The notes below the pieces were generated by a model. It worked only from the letters and a program-made list of their open reading frames with translations. It was not told where the DNA came from and did not search any database. A stretch of 64,000 nt of DNA. It comes from Bradyrhizobium sp. Rc3b (GTDB taxonomy: Bacteria; Pseudomonadota; Alphaproteobacteria; Rhizobiales; Xanthobacteraceae). Position 1 is the stretch's first letter. Every line of letters starts with the position of its first letter. The DNA lies in contig NZ_FOUS01000019.1 in NCBI RefSeq assembly GCF_900114915.1, positions 1 through 64,000 of the forward strand, read 5' to 3'. The position numbers were made by a program, and so were the translations under genes. Shown here one piece after another: positions 42,677-51,246 of this stretch.

Positions 42677-43804
42677 ATGACGTCTGACAGCTTCACAATC
42701 CGCTCGATCGAAGCGTTCTGCTATCGCTATCCGTTGGCAACGCCGGTGGTGACGTCGTTCGGCCGCATGCTCAACCGCCCCGCTGTCTTCATTCGTGCTG
42801 TCGATGAAGATGGCGTCGAGGGATGGGGCGAAGCCTGGTCGAATTTTCCCGCGCCGGGTGCGGAGCATCGCGCACGGCTCGTGAACGAGGTGCTCGCACC
42901 GGGTCTCGTCGGGCGCAAGTTCGACGGTCCGGCTCAAGCCTTCGAGAGCCTGAGTGGGGGCACCGAAGTGCTGGCGCTGCAATGCGGCGAACCCGGTCCG
43001 TTTGCGCAGGCGATCGCGGGCATCGATCTCGCGCTATGGGACCTCTCGGCGCGCCGTCGGCGTTTGCCGCTGTGGCGGCTGCTCGGTGGGCACGGCAGCA
43101 CGATCAAGGTCTATGCCAGCGGCATCAATCCCGGCGGCGCCACGCAGACGGCCGAAACCGCACTCGAGCGAGGTCATCGCGCGTTGAAGCTGAAGGTCGG
43201 ATTCGGCGCCGACATCGACCTCGCCAATCTCGCAGCCCTGCGCCAGATCGTCGGCGCGGGCATGCTCGCGGCGGACGCCAATCAGGGCTGGTCGGTCGAA
43301 CAGGCGCTTCAGATGCTGGAGCGGCTCGGCGGGTTCGATCTGCGCTGGCTGGAAGAGCCCATCCGCGCCGATCGGCCACGCGAAGAATGGCAAAGACTGC
43401 GGGCAGGCGCGGACATGCCGATTGCGGCCGGCGAGAACATCTCGAGCGTCGAAGGCTTCAGGCAGGTGCTGACCGAGGACGTGCTCGGCGTGGTTCAGCC
43501 GGACATCGCGAAATGGGGCGGACTCACGGTCTGTGCCGGGCTGGCGCGTGACATTCTCGACGTGCGCAAGACGTTTTGCCCACACTATCTCGGCGGCGGC
43601 ATTGGACTGCTTGCCTCGGCTCATCTGCTGGCCGGTATCGGAGGAGATGGCTGGCTGGAGGTCGACGCCAACGATAATCCGCTGCGCGATTTGTTTTGCG
43701 GCTCCCTGATCGACGTGCGTGAAGGCATGGTTCAGCTGAGTGACGACCCGGGGCTCGGAATAGTGCCGGATCTCTCAGCTATCGCGCGCTATCGCAGCAT
43801 CTAG
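42677..43804 (+). CDS. Enolase-superfamily enzyme (mandelate racemase/dehydratase subgroup)
   Basis: 375 residues with the N-terminal capping domain and a C-terminal barrel. Acid-base lysines lie in ALKLKVGFG (near residue 174). Metal ligands lie in AADANQGW, WLEEPI and AAGENIS. An Asp (VVQPDIAKWGG) and a His (FCPHYLGGGIG) may form the dyad of the mandelate racemase subgroup. It is probably a sugar-acid dehydratase or epimerase. It follows the aldolase by 48 bases and closes the cluster. Confidence 0.86.
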   Translation: MTSDSFTIRSIEAFCYRYPLATPVVTSFGRMLNRPAVFIRAVDEDGVEGWGEAWSNFPAPGAEHRARLVNEVLAPGLVGRKFDGPAQAFESLSGGTEVLALQCGEPGPFAQAIAGIDLALWDLSARRRRLPLWRLLGGHGSTIKVYASGINPGGATQTAETALERGHRALKLKVGFGADIDLANLAALRQIVGAGMLAADANQGWSVEQALQMLERLGGFDLRWLEEPIRADRPREEWQRLRAGADMPIAAGENISSVEGFRQVLTEDVLGVVQPDIAKWGGLTVCAGLARDILDVRKTFCPHYLGGGIGLLASAHLLAGIGGDGWLEVDANDNPLRDLFCGSLIDVREGMVQLSDDPGLGIVPDLSAIARYRSI

Positions 43805-43832
43805 ATCAGTGCGGGTTTGGGGTGTTCTTCGC

Positions 43833-44705
43833 CTAAAGTACCTCGGCCAAAGACTGGCCGTGCAGCTCGATGTTCAATCCCCGCATGCCGAGGTCGTTGA
43901 TCTCGCCGCCCATCGCCTTCAGGCTCTCCTCGCGGATCAGGGACATCAGCCCGCGGCGCAGCGCCAAAAATTCCGAGGACATCATCATCGATTGCTGCCG
44001 CGGCCGTTCCAGCGGAATTGGGATCTCCGCCTTGATCGAGCCGGGGCGCGCGGTCATGCAGTAGACGCGGTCGGACAGGAAGATCGCCTCGTCGATGTCG
44101 TGGGTGACGAACAGCACCGAGATCTTCAGCCGCTGCCACATATTGGTGAGGATCTGCTGCATGATGACGCGGGTCTGGGCGTCGAGCGCACCGAAGGGCT
44201 CGTCCAGCAGCAGCACTTTCGGCCCCGTCGCGAGCGCGCGGACGATGCCGACGCGCTGCTTCATGCCGCCTGAGAGCTTTTCCGGATAGTGCTTCTCGAA
44301 GGCTTCCAGGCCCGCCAGCCCGAGCAGCGTCCGGGCGGCGCGCTCGCGCTGCGAGCGCGGCATGCCGCGCATCTTCAGCCCGAACTCGACGTTCTCCCGC
44401 ACCGTCTTCCAGGGAAACAGCGAATATTGCTGGAACACCATGCCGCGCTCGGCGCTGGGACCGCTCACACGCTCGCCGTCGACGGTGACGATCCCTGTGG
44501 TGGGTTTAAGGAAGCCCGCGACCGCGTTGAGCAGCGTCGACTTTCCGCAGCCGGAGGGCCCCACGATCGAGACGAATTCGCCTGGCTTCACATGGATCTG
44601 TGTATCGGTGACGGCCTGGACCGGTCCCTCGATACTGTCATAGCTGAGGGAGAAGCTTCTGACTTCGATATGGCCCTGCGGTGCCTTGGCGGGGATCTCG
44701 CTCAT
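43833..44705 (-). CDS. ABC transporter ATPase, nitrate/sulfonate type
   Basis: 290 residues with Walker A GPSGCGKST, signature LSGGMKQRVGI, Walker B VLLLDEPFGALD and switch THDIDEAIFLSDRV, as in NrtD, SsuB and TauB. It is the last gene of a three-gene leftward importer. The ATG overlaps the permease stop. The long C-terminal part after the ATPase core (from RLMSLIREES) is common in the family. The substrate is unknown; see the binding protein. Confidence 0.92.
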   Translation of the reverse strand: MSEIPAKAPQGHIEVRSFSLSYDSIEGPVQAVTDTQIHVKPGEFVSIVGPSGCGKSTLLNAVAGFLKPTTGIVTVDGERVSGPSAERGMVFQQYSLFPWKTVRENVEFGLKMRGMPRSQRERAARTLLGLAGLEAFEKHYPEKLSGGMKQRVGIVRALATGPKVLLLDEPFGALDAQTRVIMQQILTNMWQRLKISVLFVTHDIDEAIFLSDRVYCMTARPGSIKAEIPIPLERPRQQSMMMSSEFLALRRGLMSLIREESLKAMGGEINDLGMRGLNIELHGQSLAEVL

Positions 44706-45598
44706 TTCGCTCTCCACGGCATCACCAATTGTCCGGCGCCCCGGATCAGCAGGCTCGATCCCAGGCCGAGAACGCCGATTGCGATCATGCCGAGCGCGAT
44801 GTCGGCGTACTGGACCAGCGAGTAGGCCTCCCAAGTGAAATAGCCGATGCCGTATTGGCCGGAGATCATCTCGGCCGCGATCAGCGATACCCAGGCCACG
44901 CCCATGCCGACCGTAAGACCGGTGAAGATGTGCGGCAGCGATGCCGGAAAGTACACCTCGCGGAAGATCGAGCGCTCCCTCGCGCCGAGGCACTGCGCAG
45001 CGCGCACTAGCACGGGATCGACCAGCGTCATGCCGTGAAGTGTGTTCACCAGGATCGGGAAGAACGAGCCGAGGAAGGTGATGTAGACGATGCTCTGCTC
45101 GTTGGTCGGCCACAGCATGATCGCCATCGGCACCCACGCGATTGCCGGGATCGGTCGCAGCACTTCGGCGACCGGGAAGATGACCTCATGGACGAGCTTG
45201 AAGCGACCCATCACCAGACCGAGCGGCACCCCGATGATGGCTGCGAGGGAGAAGCCGACGAGGATGCGCCGGCAGCTCAAGACGATGTGCATCAGGAATT
45301 TGGGATCGTGGATCGCCTTGATGAAGCTGGCATAGACCGCGAGCGGCGAGGGCACGTTGGTGAAGCGCACGAAGAACACGACGCGATAGGTCGTGAGCAG
45401 GTGCCAGACCAGGAGGAACGCCAGCAGCGAGGTGATGCCGATCGCGATCGCGCGCAGGCCGCTGCGGTTCAGTCGATACCAGCGCAGCGCGAGCGTTCCG
45501 AAGGAGGGCGGGGTGGCGACGGGCTCCGGACCCGTCTCCGCAATGGCTGTTGCCGGCATGCTGTCCTCGGGATGTCTGAGGATGGCGGGACTGCTCAC
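44702..45598 (-). CDS. ABC transporter permease, nitrate/sulfonate type
   Basis: About 298 residues from the GTG at 45598, which overlaps the binding-protein stop (GTGA) and has GGAGG six bases upstream; an ATG 39 bases further in (45559) with GAGGAC is the alternative and gives 285 residues. Six membrane segments and the permease loop VRAAQCLGARERSIFREVYFP are seen. It belongs to the NrtB/SsuC/TauC group. Confidence 0.9.
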   Translation of the reverse strand: MSSPAILRHPEDSMPATAIAETGPEPVATPPSFGTLALRWYRLNRSGLRAIAIGITSLLAFLLVWHLLTTYRVVFFVRFTNVPSPLAVYASFIKAIHDPKFLMHIVLSCRRILVGFSLAAIIGVPLGLVMGRFKLVHEVIFPVAEVLRPIPAIAWVPMAIMLWPTNEQSIVYITFLGSFFPILVNTLHGMTLVDPVLVRAAQCLGARERSIFREVYFPASLPHIFTGLTVGMGVAWVSLIAAEMISGQYGIGYFTWEAYSLVQYADIALGMIAIGVLGLGSSLLIRGAGQLVMPWRAK

Positions 45599-47028
45599 GT
45601 CTTGCCTCCGCCGACTGCCGCCTTCACCGCGTCGTCGAAGCCCAGCACCCTGCCGCCGAACTTGGCGGCATAGGCTTCTGCGTCCTTCTTCAGCAGGAAC
45701 GGCGCGACGTCGCCATCGCCGACCGCGAAGAAGGCCTGGTCGGCGAATAGCTTGATGCCGCGCGTGGTGTCGAAGACGTAGGCGACGTTGATCTTCTTGC
45801 CCTTGGCCTTGAAGTCGGCATAGGCCCCCAAGGTGCACGCCGCTGACGCAAACGGCATGATGCCGGCATCATCCACCCAGACCTCGCCGGCCTTGCGCGG
45901 ATCGGTGATCGGCTTCTTGCAGAAGGCGTCCGCGCCAGCGATCTCGTAATTCTTGGTGCTCGCGAGCTGAGCGTCGTAATCGAGCTTCATCTCGGCATAG
46001 GCTTTGCGGATATAGCCATCGTCGACCCATTTCTTCGGATCGAATTCCTTCATCCGGCCGAGGTTTTGCAGAACCTTGACGTCGGCGGTGGCGGCGTCGA
46101 TCAATGCCGGCTTGACCGTGGGATCGGTGGTCATGTTGCCGCTGGGTCCCAGGAAGATGTACACGACTTCCTTGCTGATGCCGGTCCATTCCTGGATTTT
46201 TTCCGCGGCGATCTTGGGATCGTCGCGCAGCCACTGATTGGCGGCAATGACCGCCTTCAGATAGGCGGTGACGACCTCCGGATATTTCTCGGCGAAATCG
46301 GTGCGGACCACGATGCCGTGGAAGGTCGGGACATTGGTCTCGACGCCGTCAAAGATCTTCCGCGCGAAGCCGCGGAACGGCAGCAACTCGGCGAAGGGAA
46401 CGAAGTCGGCATGGGCGTCGATCTTCTTTTCCTGGAGATTGGTCGAGCCGACCTCCGGGCTCTGGCTGACGAGCTGGAAGAAGTCGGACGTGTAGCCACG
46501 GTCCTGCATCGCCTTCAGCACCATGCCATGGGCGGCGGAGCCGAACGGCACACTGACGAGCTTGCCCTTGAGATCGGCGAGATCATAGTAGGGCGAGTCC
46601 TTGTGAACGACGATGCCGTTGCCGGAGCCGGACAGGCTGTAGGCGGCGATACCGATCAGCCGACTCTTGCTTTCCGGGTTACTTTCGAAGGTGAAGCCGT
46701 TCACGATCAGCGGATAGTCGCCCATCATGCCGATCTGCAGCTTGTTCGCCATCATCGCGTTGGTGACGGGCGGGCCGGAGGTGAAGTTCTGCCACTCCAG
46801 CTCGAACTTGATGTTGCTGTATTTGCCGTCTTTCGGCAGATATTTCTCGAGCAGGTGCAATTGGCGGATGACGACACCGGCGGTCACCGTGTTGGTTGTC
46901 GTATCCTGCGTTCCAATGCCGAGCGTGACGGTTTCCGCCGAGGCCGGCTGCGCGACCAGAAGGGCCAGCGACGTCGCCGACGTCGCGATCGAGAGCGTGG
47001 GAAGACGGCGGACCATTCTCATCCTCAT
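45595..47028 (-). CDS. ABC substrate-binding protein with NosL-like C-terminal domain
   Basis: 477 residues. A signal peptide ending near QPASA is followed by an NrtA/SsuA-type binding domain (about residues 33-355). The last about 110 residues look like NosL: YVFDTTRGIKLFADQAFFAV, then a PFLLKKDAEAYAAKFGG region and VLGFDD. Cysteines in DAFCKKPI and AACTLG may bind metal. NosL is a copper-binding accessory of nitrous oxide reductase. Joining such a domain to an anion importer subunit is unusual. Likely ligands by family are nitrate, sulfonates, bicarbonate or similar small anions; the fused domain hints at a metal or a metal-linked ligand. Confidence 0.85.
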   Translation of the reverse strand: MRMRMVRRLPTLSIATSATSLALLVAQPASAETVTLGIGTQDTTTNTVTAGVVIRQLHLLEKYLPKDGKYSNIKFELEWQNFTSGPPVTNAMMANKLQIGMMGDYPLIVNGFTFESNPESKSRLIGIAAYSLSGSGNGIVVHKDSPYYDLADLKGKLVSVPFGSAAHGMVLKAMQDRGYTSDFFQLVSQSPEVGSTNLQEKKIDAHADFVPFAELLPFRGFARKIFDGVETNVPTFHGIVVRTDFAEKYPEVVTAYLKAVIAANQWLRDDPKIAAEKIQEWTGISKEVVYIFLGPSGNMTTDPTVKPALIDAATADVKVLQNLGRMKEFDPKKWVDDGYIRKAYAEMKLDYDAQLASTKNYEIAGADAFCKKPITDPRKAGEVWVDDAGIMPFASAACTLGAYADFKAKGKKINVAYVFDTTRGIKLFADQAFFAVGDGDVAPFLLKKDAEAYAAKFGGRVLGFDDAVKAAVGGGKT

Positions 47029-47102
47029 TCGGTTGGATGTGCTGTGGTTGCCATGATTGGGTGAGGGCCCGGACAGGGCAAATCCGGAATGAGCGCTGCA
47101 GT

Positions 47103-47114
47103 CGATTAGTTGCC
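47103..47114. promoter_or_regulatory. Copy 1 of the recurring palindrome (importer promoter)
   Basis: CGATTAGTTGCC, offset by one from the GCAACTAGTTGC core, matches about 9 of 12 positions. It lies about 75 bases upstream of the binding-protein start. See the finding on the shared motif. Confidence 0.4.
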
Positions 47115-47197
47115 GGGAAAAGCTGATTGCATACTCCTTGAGCAGTTCTGCACTATAAAGCCGCTTGCCTGTGCAGGGGCGATGGTCGCAAATTCGG

Positions 47198-47974
47198 TCA
47201 GTCGGATGCGTGGCCGCGCATCTCCTCCAGCACGTCCGTCCGGCAGACCACGATCTGTGACCGCTTGGTCTGTACGATTCCCTTTTCCTGCATCCGCTTC
47301 AGGCTGATCGTGACCCATTGCCTGGTGGCCCCGACCATGTGTGCGATGTCGGCATGGGTGAAGGCGGCCGCGATCACCCGGCCATCGGCGTCCTCGACGC
47401 CATAGAGCTCGACGAGATGCAGCAGCAAATGCGCAAGGCGCTGCGTGATCGAGCGCGTTCCCAGCATCTGCGCGAGAGCCGAATAGCATTTGCCCTTGAA
47501 CGTCAGGCCTTCGATCAGGCCGATCGCAAGGTTCGGGATCTCGACGGCAAGGGATCGCAGCTCCTTTCCGGGAAGGTGCACGACGCTGCAATTGCTGGAC
47601 GCAACACCGGACCATTGATGCACGGTGCCTTCGAACACTTCCGGCCCGCCGACGAAATTGCCGACGTGCCAATAGGCCAGCGTGATCTCGCGCCCGAGTG
47701 GGGAGGTGTAGAACACCCGGATACGGCCGCTCTCGATCAGCCAGATGCCGTCATGCTTGCCGCCCTGGCTGAACAGCGTCTGGCCGCGGTTGAGCACTTT
47801 TCGGCGGCCCTGCTTCAGCACCTGCTCCCGCTCGCGCGGGGAGAGCTTGTCCATCAGCGGCGGGGGCCCGCCGATCCATTGCTGGTTCTCGGTGAGCAGC
47901 AGCGAGGAGCTGCCTGCAGGCCGGACTGCCGGGGGAACAGCCCCGCGAACCGCATTCGCCGCCTGCAACATCAT
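47198..47974 (-). CDS. Crp/Fnr-family regulator
   Basis: 258 residues with a cyclic-nucleotide-binding-like domain (residues about 65-170) and a C-terminal helix-turn-helix (FTHADIAHMVGATRQWVTISL). It lacks the N-terminal cysteine cluster of FNR, so it is not an iron-sulfur oxygen sensor of that type. The N-terminal about 35 residues are extra. It lies just upstream of the leftward importer and probably controls the whole redox block, perhaps through the recurring palindrome. Confidence 0.88.
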   Translation of the reverse strand: MMLQAANAVRGAVPPAVRPAGSSSLLLTENQQWIGGPPPLMDKLSPREREQVLKQGRRKVLNRGQTLFSQGGKHDGIWLIESGRIRVFYTSPLGREITLAYWHVGNFVGGPEVFEGTVHQWSGVASSNCSVVHLPGKELRSLAVEIPNLAIGLIEGLTFKGKCYSALAQMLGTRSITQRLAHLLLHLVELYGVEDADGRVIAAAFTHADIAHMVGATRQWVTISLKRMQEKGIVQTKRSQIVVCRTDVLEEMRGHASD

Positions 47975-48053
47975 CTGCCTCCGGAACGTTCAAATCGTTC
48001 TAAAGAGGAGCAATGTCCGTGCCAGATTGGGGGTGATTAACTTTCTGCGCCAC

Positions 48054-48090
48054 TCAGGGCTCGCCTTTCGGGCGCCCCGGAATGACGACC
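48054..48090. repeat. REP-like hairpin
   Basis: GGGC(T)CGCC, a short loop and GGCG-CCC form a stem, followed by GGAATGACG. I believe this kind of sequence is found many times between genes in Bradyrhizobium. It lies between the regulator and DUF971 genes. Confidence 0.35.
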
Positions 48091-48094
48091 CCAG

Positions 48095-48403
48095 TTATGG
48101 GTCATCCCCCGCCAAACTCAGCAGATACGGCTTCGGATAAATCCCCCTGTTATGCCCGTCCGAAAACGAGATGTTCAGCCCATAGCCGAGGTCGCCGATC
48201 TCGGTGATGGCGATGCCGGTAAAGTGCTCGGGGAAGCGGCCGTCAAAGCGGGCGCGGGTGCAGTGGGCGCATTTGCAGGAGAGGCGAAGTTTTTCGGCAG
48301 GGACGCTCAGCGCGTGATCCTGTGTGGTGCGGACGAGTAGCGTCGCCAGATCGGCGCTCGCTTCGTAGTCGGCCACGGTCGGTGCTACCAATGTCGCGGT
48401 CAT
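48095..48403 (-). CDS. DUF971 (GBBH-like N-terminal domain) protein
   Basis: 102 residues. The domain is seen as LRLSCKCAHC and then IGDLGYGLNISFSDGHNRGIY. The CKCAHC cluster could bind a metal. The function of DUF971 proteins is not known; some are joined to iron-sulfur carrier proteins. It starts 48 bases from the palindrome copy 2 and faces the leftward importer genes. ATG at 48403 is preferred; a longer start upstream has no support. Confidence 0.82.
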   Translation of the reverse strand: MTATLVAPTVADYEASADLATLLVRTTQDHALSVPAEKLRLSCKCAHCTRARFDGRFPEHFTGIAITEIGDLGYGLNISFSDGHNRGIYPKPYLLSLAGDDP

Positions 48404-48450
48404 GGCGTATCTCCGACCCCCTTCTACGTCGTCGCGGACGCGCGCGAATA

Positions 48451-48462
48451 GCAACTAGTTGC
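48451..48462. promoter_or_regulatory. Copy 2 of the recurring palindrome (DUF971/Fpr divergent promoter)
   Basis: GCAACTAGTTGC, a perfect 12-base palindrome, lies 48 bases before the DUF971 start and about 130 before the ferredoxin-NADP reductase start. It is the best copy of the motif. Confidence 0.55.
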
Positions 48463-48591
48463 CAACGCCGGCTGCTCTCCGATCATCGCCCGCGAAATGT
48501 GAAACTAATCGACCGGGAAATTCACTTCCGCGTTGCCGGATTCTCGTCTCTCCGAAACCTTGTGCGCAAACGAGGCATGGAGAGACGGCGG

Positions 48592-49365
48592 ATGAGCGCA
48601 TTTCAGAAAGAGACGGTTCTGTCGGTCAGGCACTGGACCGAGTCCCTGTTCAGCTTCACCGCGACGCGCGATCCCGGCTTTCGCTTCCAGAACGGCCAGT
48701 TTGCCATGATCGGGCTGGAGGTCGAGGGCAAGCCATTGATGCGGGCTTACAGCATGGCGAGTGCCAATCACGAGGAAGCGCTCGAGTTCTTCTCGATCAA
48801 GGTGCAGGACGGTCCGCTGACCTCGCGCCTCCAGAAGATCAGCGAAGGCGACATCATTCTGGTCGGCCGCAAGGCGACGGGGACGTTGATCACCGGCAAC
48901 CTCATTCCGGGAAAGCGCCTCCTGCTGCTTTCGACCGGCACGGGGCTCGCGCCGTTCGCCAGCCTGATCAAGGACCCAGACGTCTACGAGAACTACGAGG
49001 CCATCGTGCTCGCCCACGGCTGCCGCCAGGTCTCGGAGCTCGCCTATGGCGAGCACGTGGTCGAAGGCCTTCGCAATCACGAGTTCTTCGGACCGCTGAT
49101 CCGCGACAAGCTCGTCTACTATCCGACCGTCACCCGAGAGCCGTTCAGGAATCGTGGCCGCATCACCGATCTGATCGCCTCGGGCCAGCTCTTCGACGAT
49201 ATCGGGCAGGGCAGCCTCGATATCGAGACCGACCGCATCATGCTCTGCGGTAGCCCGGCGATGCTGGAGGAGCTCCCCGCGATGTTCTCCGCGCACGGCT
49301 TCGTCGAAGGAAACCACAGCCAGCCCGGCCATTTCGTAATCGAGAAAGCCTTCGTCGAGCGCTGA
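48592..49365 (+). CDS. fpr: Ferredoxin-NADP reductase (Fpr type)
   Basis: 257 residues, the usual Fpr length. The FAD-binding block is RAYSMASA, the NADP-binding block is STGTGLAPFASLI, and the end is FVIEKAFVER. It transfers electrons between NADPH and ferredoxin or flavodoxin. The start MSAFQKE matches other Fpr proteins; the ATG 15 bases earlier is less likely. Here it lies just before the AprA-like and AprB-like genes and probably supplies their electrons. Confidence 0.92.
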   Translation: MSAFQKETVLSVRHWTESLFSFTATRDPGFRFQNGQFAMIGLEVEGKPLMRAYSMASANHEEALEFFSIKVQDGPLTSRLQKISEGDIILVGRKATGTLITGNLIPGKRLLLLSTGTGLAPFASLIKDPDVYENYEAIVLAHGCRQVSELAYGEHVVEGLRNHEFFGPLIRDKLVYYPTVTREPFRNRGRITDLIASGQLFDDIGQGSLDIETDRIMLCGSPAMLEELPAMFSAHGFVEGNHSQPGHFVIEKAFVER

Positions 49366-49386
49366 GGCGCAAATCGCGTCCCGGCG

Positions 49387-49398
49387 ACAACTAATTGC
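49387..49398. promoter_or_regulatory. Copy 3 of the recurring palindrome (AprA-like promoter)
   Basis: ACAACTAATTGC matches the core GCAACTAGTTGC at 10 of 12 positions. It lies 72 bases before the AprA-like start. Confidence 0.45.
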
Positions 49399-49469
49399 TA
49401 TCGCCGAGACGCCCTCTGAACAAATCTGATGCAAAGGCGCCGGAAATGCCGGCGAACCAGGAGCAAGCG

Positions 49470-51212
49470 ATGGCACTAGATCAGATCGTCGACGGACTTT
49501 CGGAGGTTTCCTGCGATGTGCTGGTCATCGGCGGCGGCACGGCCGGCCCGATGGCGGCGCTGAAGGCGAAGCTGAAGAATCCGAAGGCCAACGTCGTCCT
49601 GCTCGAAAAGGCCAACGTCAAGCGCTCCGGCGCGATCTCGATGGGCATGGACGGCTTGAACAACGCCGTCATTCCCGGCTATGCGACGCCGGAGCAGTAC
49701 ACCAAGGAAATCACCATCGCCAATGACGGCATCGTCGACCAGAAGGCGGTCTATAAATACGCGCAGAACTGCTACGGAATCATCGAAGAGCTCGACAGTT
49801 TCGGCATCCGCTTCCTGAAGAACGAGAACGGCGACTACGCCGTCAAGAAGGTGCATCACATCGGCACCTACGTGCTGCCGATGCCGAACGGCGAGACAGT
49901 GAAAAAGGCGCTCTACCGCCAGCTCCGGCGTGCCCGCATCCTGATCTCAAACCGATACATGGCGACGCGTCTGCTCAAGTCGGCAGATGGGCGCATCGCT
50001 GGCGCGATCAGCGTCAATACGCGTACCGCAGAGATGCTGGTGATCAAGGCCAAGGCCGTGATCCTGTGCATGGGCGCGGCCGGCCGCCTGGGTCTGCCGA
50101 CCTCCGGCTACATGTTCGGAACCTACGAGAATGCTGCCAATTCCGGCGATGGCTATTCGATGGCCTATCACGCCGGCGCCGCGCTTGCGAACCTCGAATG
50201 CTACCAGATCAATCCGCTGATCAAGGATTACAACGGTCCCGCCTGCGCCTATGTCGCCGGTCCCTTCGGCGCCTTTACCGCCAACAACGAGGGATCGCGC
50301 TTTATCGAATGTGACTACTGGTCCGGACAGATGATGCTCGAATTCTACAACGAGCTGCTGTCGGGTAAGGGCCCGGTGTTCCTCCAGCTCAAGCATCTCC
50401 ACCCGGATACGATCTCGGAAATCGAATCAACGCTGCACAAGGTGGAGCGGCCGACGCGTGGCCTGTTCCAGCAGGGACGCGGGGTCGATTACCGCAACGA
50501 TTCGATCGAGATGCACATCTCCGAGATAGGCTTCTGCTCCGGCCATAGCGCCTCCGGCGTGTTCGTCGACGACAATGCGCGCACCACCGTGCCCGGCCTC
50601 TACGCCGCCGGCGACATGGCGAGCGTGCCGCACAATTACATGCTCGGCGCCTTCACCAACGGCGCGGTGGCCGGCATCGACGCGATGGAGTTCGCCGACA
50701 GCCACGACTTCGCGGATTTCGATGCCGCCGACGTGGCCAGGGAGCGCGACCGCGTGATGGCGCCGACCAGGCGCGAGGACGGCATTCCGCCGAACCAGGT
50801 CGAGTACAAGACCCGCCGTCTCGTCAACGACTATCTCCAGCCGCCGAAGGTCACGCGCAAATACGAGCTCGGCATGCGCCGCCTCGCCGAGGCGCGGCAA
50901 GACATGCAGGAACACATGATTGCGCGTAACGCACACGAGCTGCTCCGCGCGCTTGAAGTGCAGTCGATCATGGACTGCGCCGACATGGCGGTACATGCCT
51001 CGCTCTACCGCGAGGAGAGCCGCTGGGGTCTCTATCACTGGCGCACGGACTTCCCGGAGAAGGACAACGAGAAATGGTTCTGCCACACCCTGCTGAGCAA
51101 ACAGAACGGAAGGATGACCAGCGAGAAGCGCGCGGTCGAACCCTATGTCGTCCCGATCGCGGACGACGAGAAGGATCTCTACGACAAGCAGCGCATCCGC
51201 GCGACCGCCTGA
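49470..51212 (+). CDS. AprA-like FAD-dependent oxidoreductase
   Basis: 580 residues of the fumarate reductase/succinate dehydrogenase flavoprotein superfamily, closest in feel to the alpha subunit of adenylylsulfate reductase. The FAD-binding start is CDVLVIGGGTAGPMAAL, then EKANVKRSGAISMGMDG, and near the end the second FAD block TVPGLYAAGDMASVPHNYMLG. AGGAG six bases upstream fixes the ATG. It forms an operon with a small ferredoxin. Real AprA is 620-660 residues long, and sulfate-reduction partners are absent, so APS reduction itself is unlikely. A new reductase or dehydrogenase is the working guess. Confidence 0.85.
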   Translation: MALDQIVDGLSEVSCDVLVIGGGTAGPMAALKAKLKNPKANVVLLEKANVKRSGAISMGMDGLNNAVIPGYATPEQYTKEITIANDGIVDQKAVYKYAQNCYGIIEELDSFGIRFLKNENGDYAVKKVHHIGTYVLPMPNGETVKKALYRQLRRARILISNRYMATRLLKSADGRIAGAISVNTRTAEMLVIKAKAVILCMGAAGRLGLPTSGYMFGTYENAANSGDGYSMAYHAGAALANLECYQINPLIKDYNGPACAYVAGPFGAFTANNEGSRFIECDYWSGQMMLEFYNELLSGKGPVFLQLKHLHPDTISEIESTLHKVERPTRGLFQQGRGVDYRNDSIEMHISEIGFCSGHSASGVFVDDNARTTVPGLYAAGDMASVPHNYMLGAFTNGAVAGIDAMEFADSHDFADFDAADVARERDRVMAPTRREDGIPPNQVEYKTRRLVNDYLQPPKVTRKYELGMRRLAEARQDMQEHMIARNAHELLRALEVQSIMDCADMAVHASLYREESRWGLYHWRTDFPEKDNEKWFCHTLLSKQNGRMTSEKRAVEPYVVPIADDEKDLYDKQRIRATA

Positions 51213-51246
51213 TCCACCGCCAACGACAAGCAACAGGAGATCAACG

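Noticed and set aside
41444..42982. A 512-codon minus-strand frame opposite the kinase and aldolase
   Set aside because: Antisense to genes with clear motifs; composition typical of shadow frames.
33510..43804. Complete sulfoquinovose pathway
   Set aside because: No sulfoquinovosidase, isomerase, sulfolactaldehyde reductase of the YihU type or SmoC monooxygenase is visible; only the kinase and aldolase resemble sulfo-EMP enzymes.
43833..45137. A longer ATPase with about 144 extra N-terminal residues
   Set aside because: The extra part is another frame of the permease gene. The true start is the ATG at 44705, which overlaps the permease stop.
47198..47974. FNR-type oxygen sensor
   Set aside because: The N-terminal cysteines needed for a 4Fe-4S cluster are absent.
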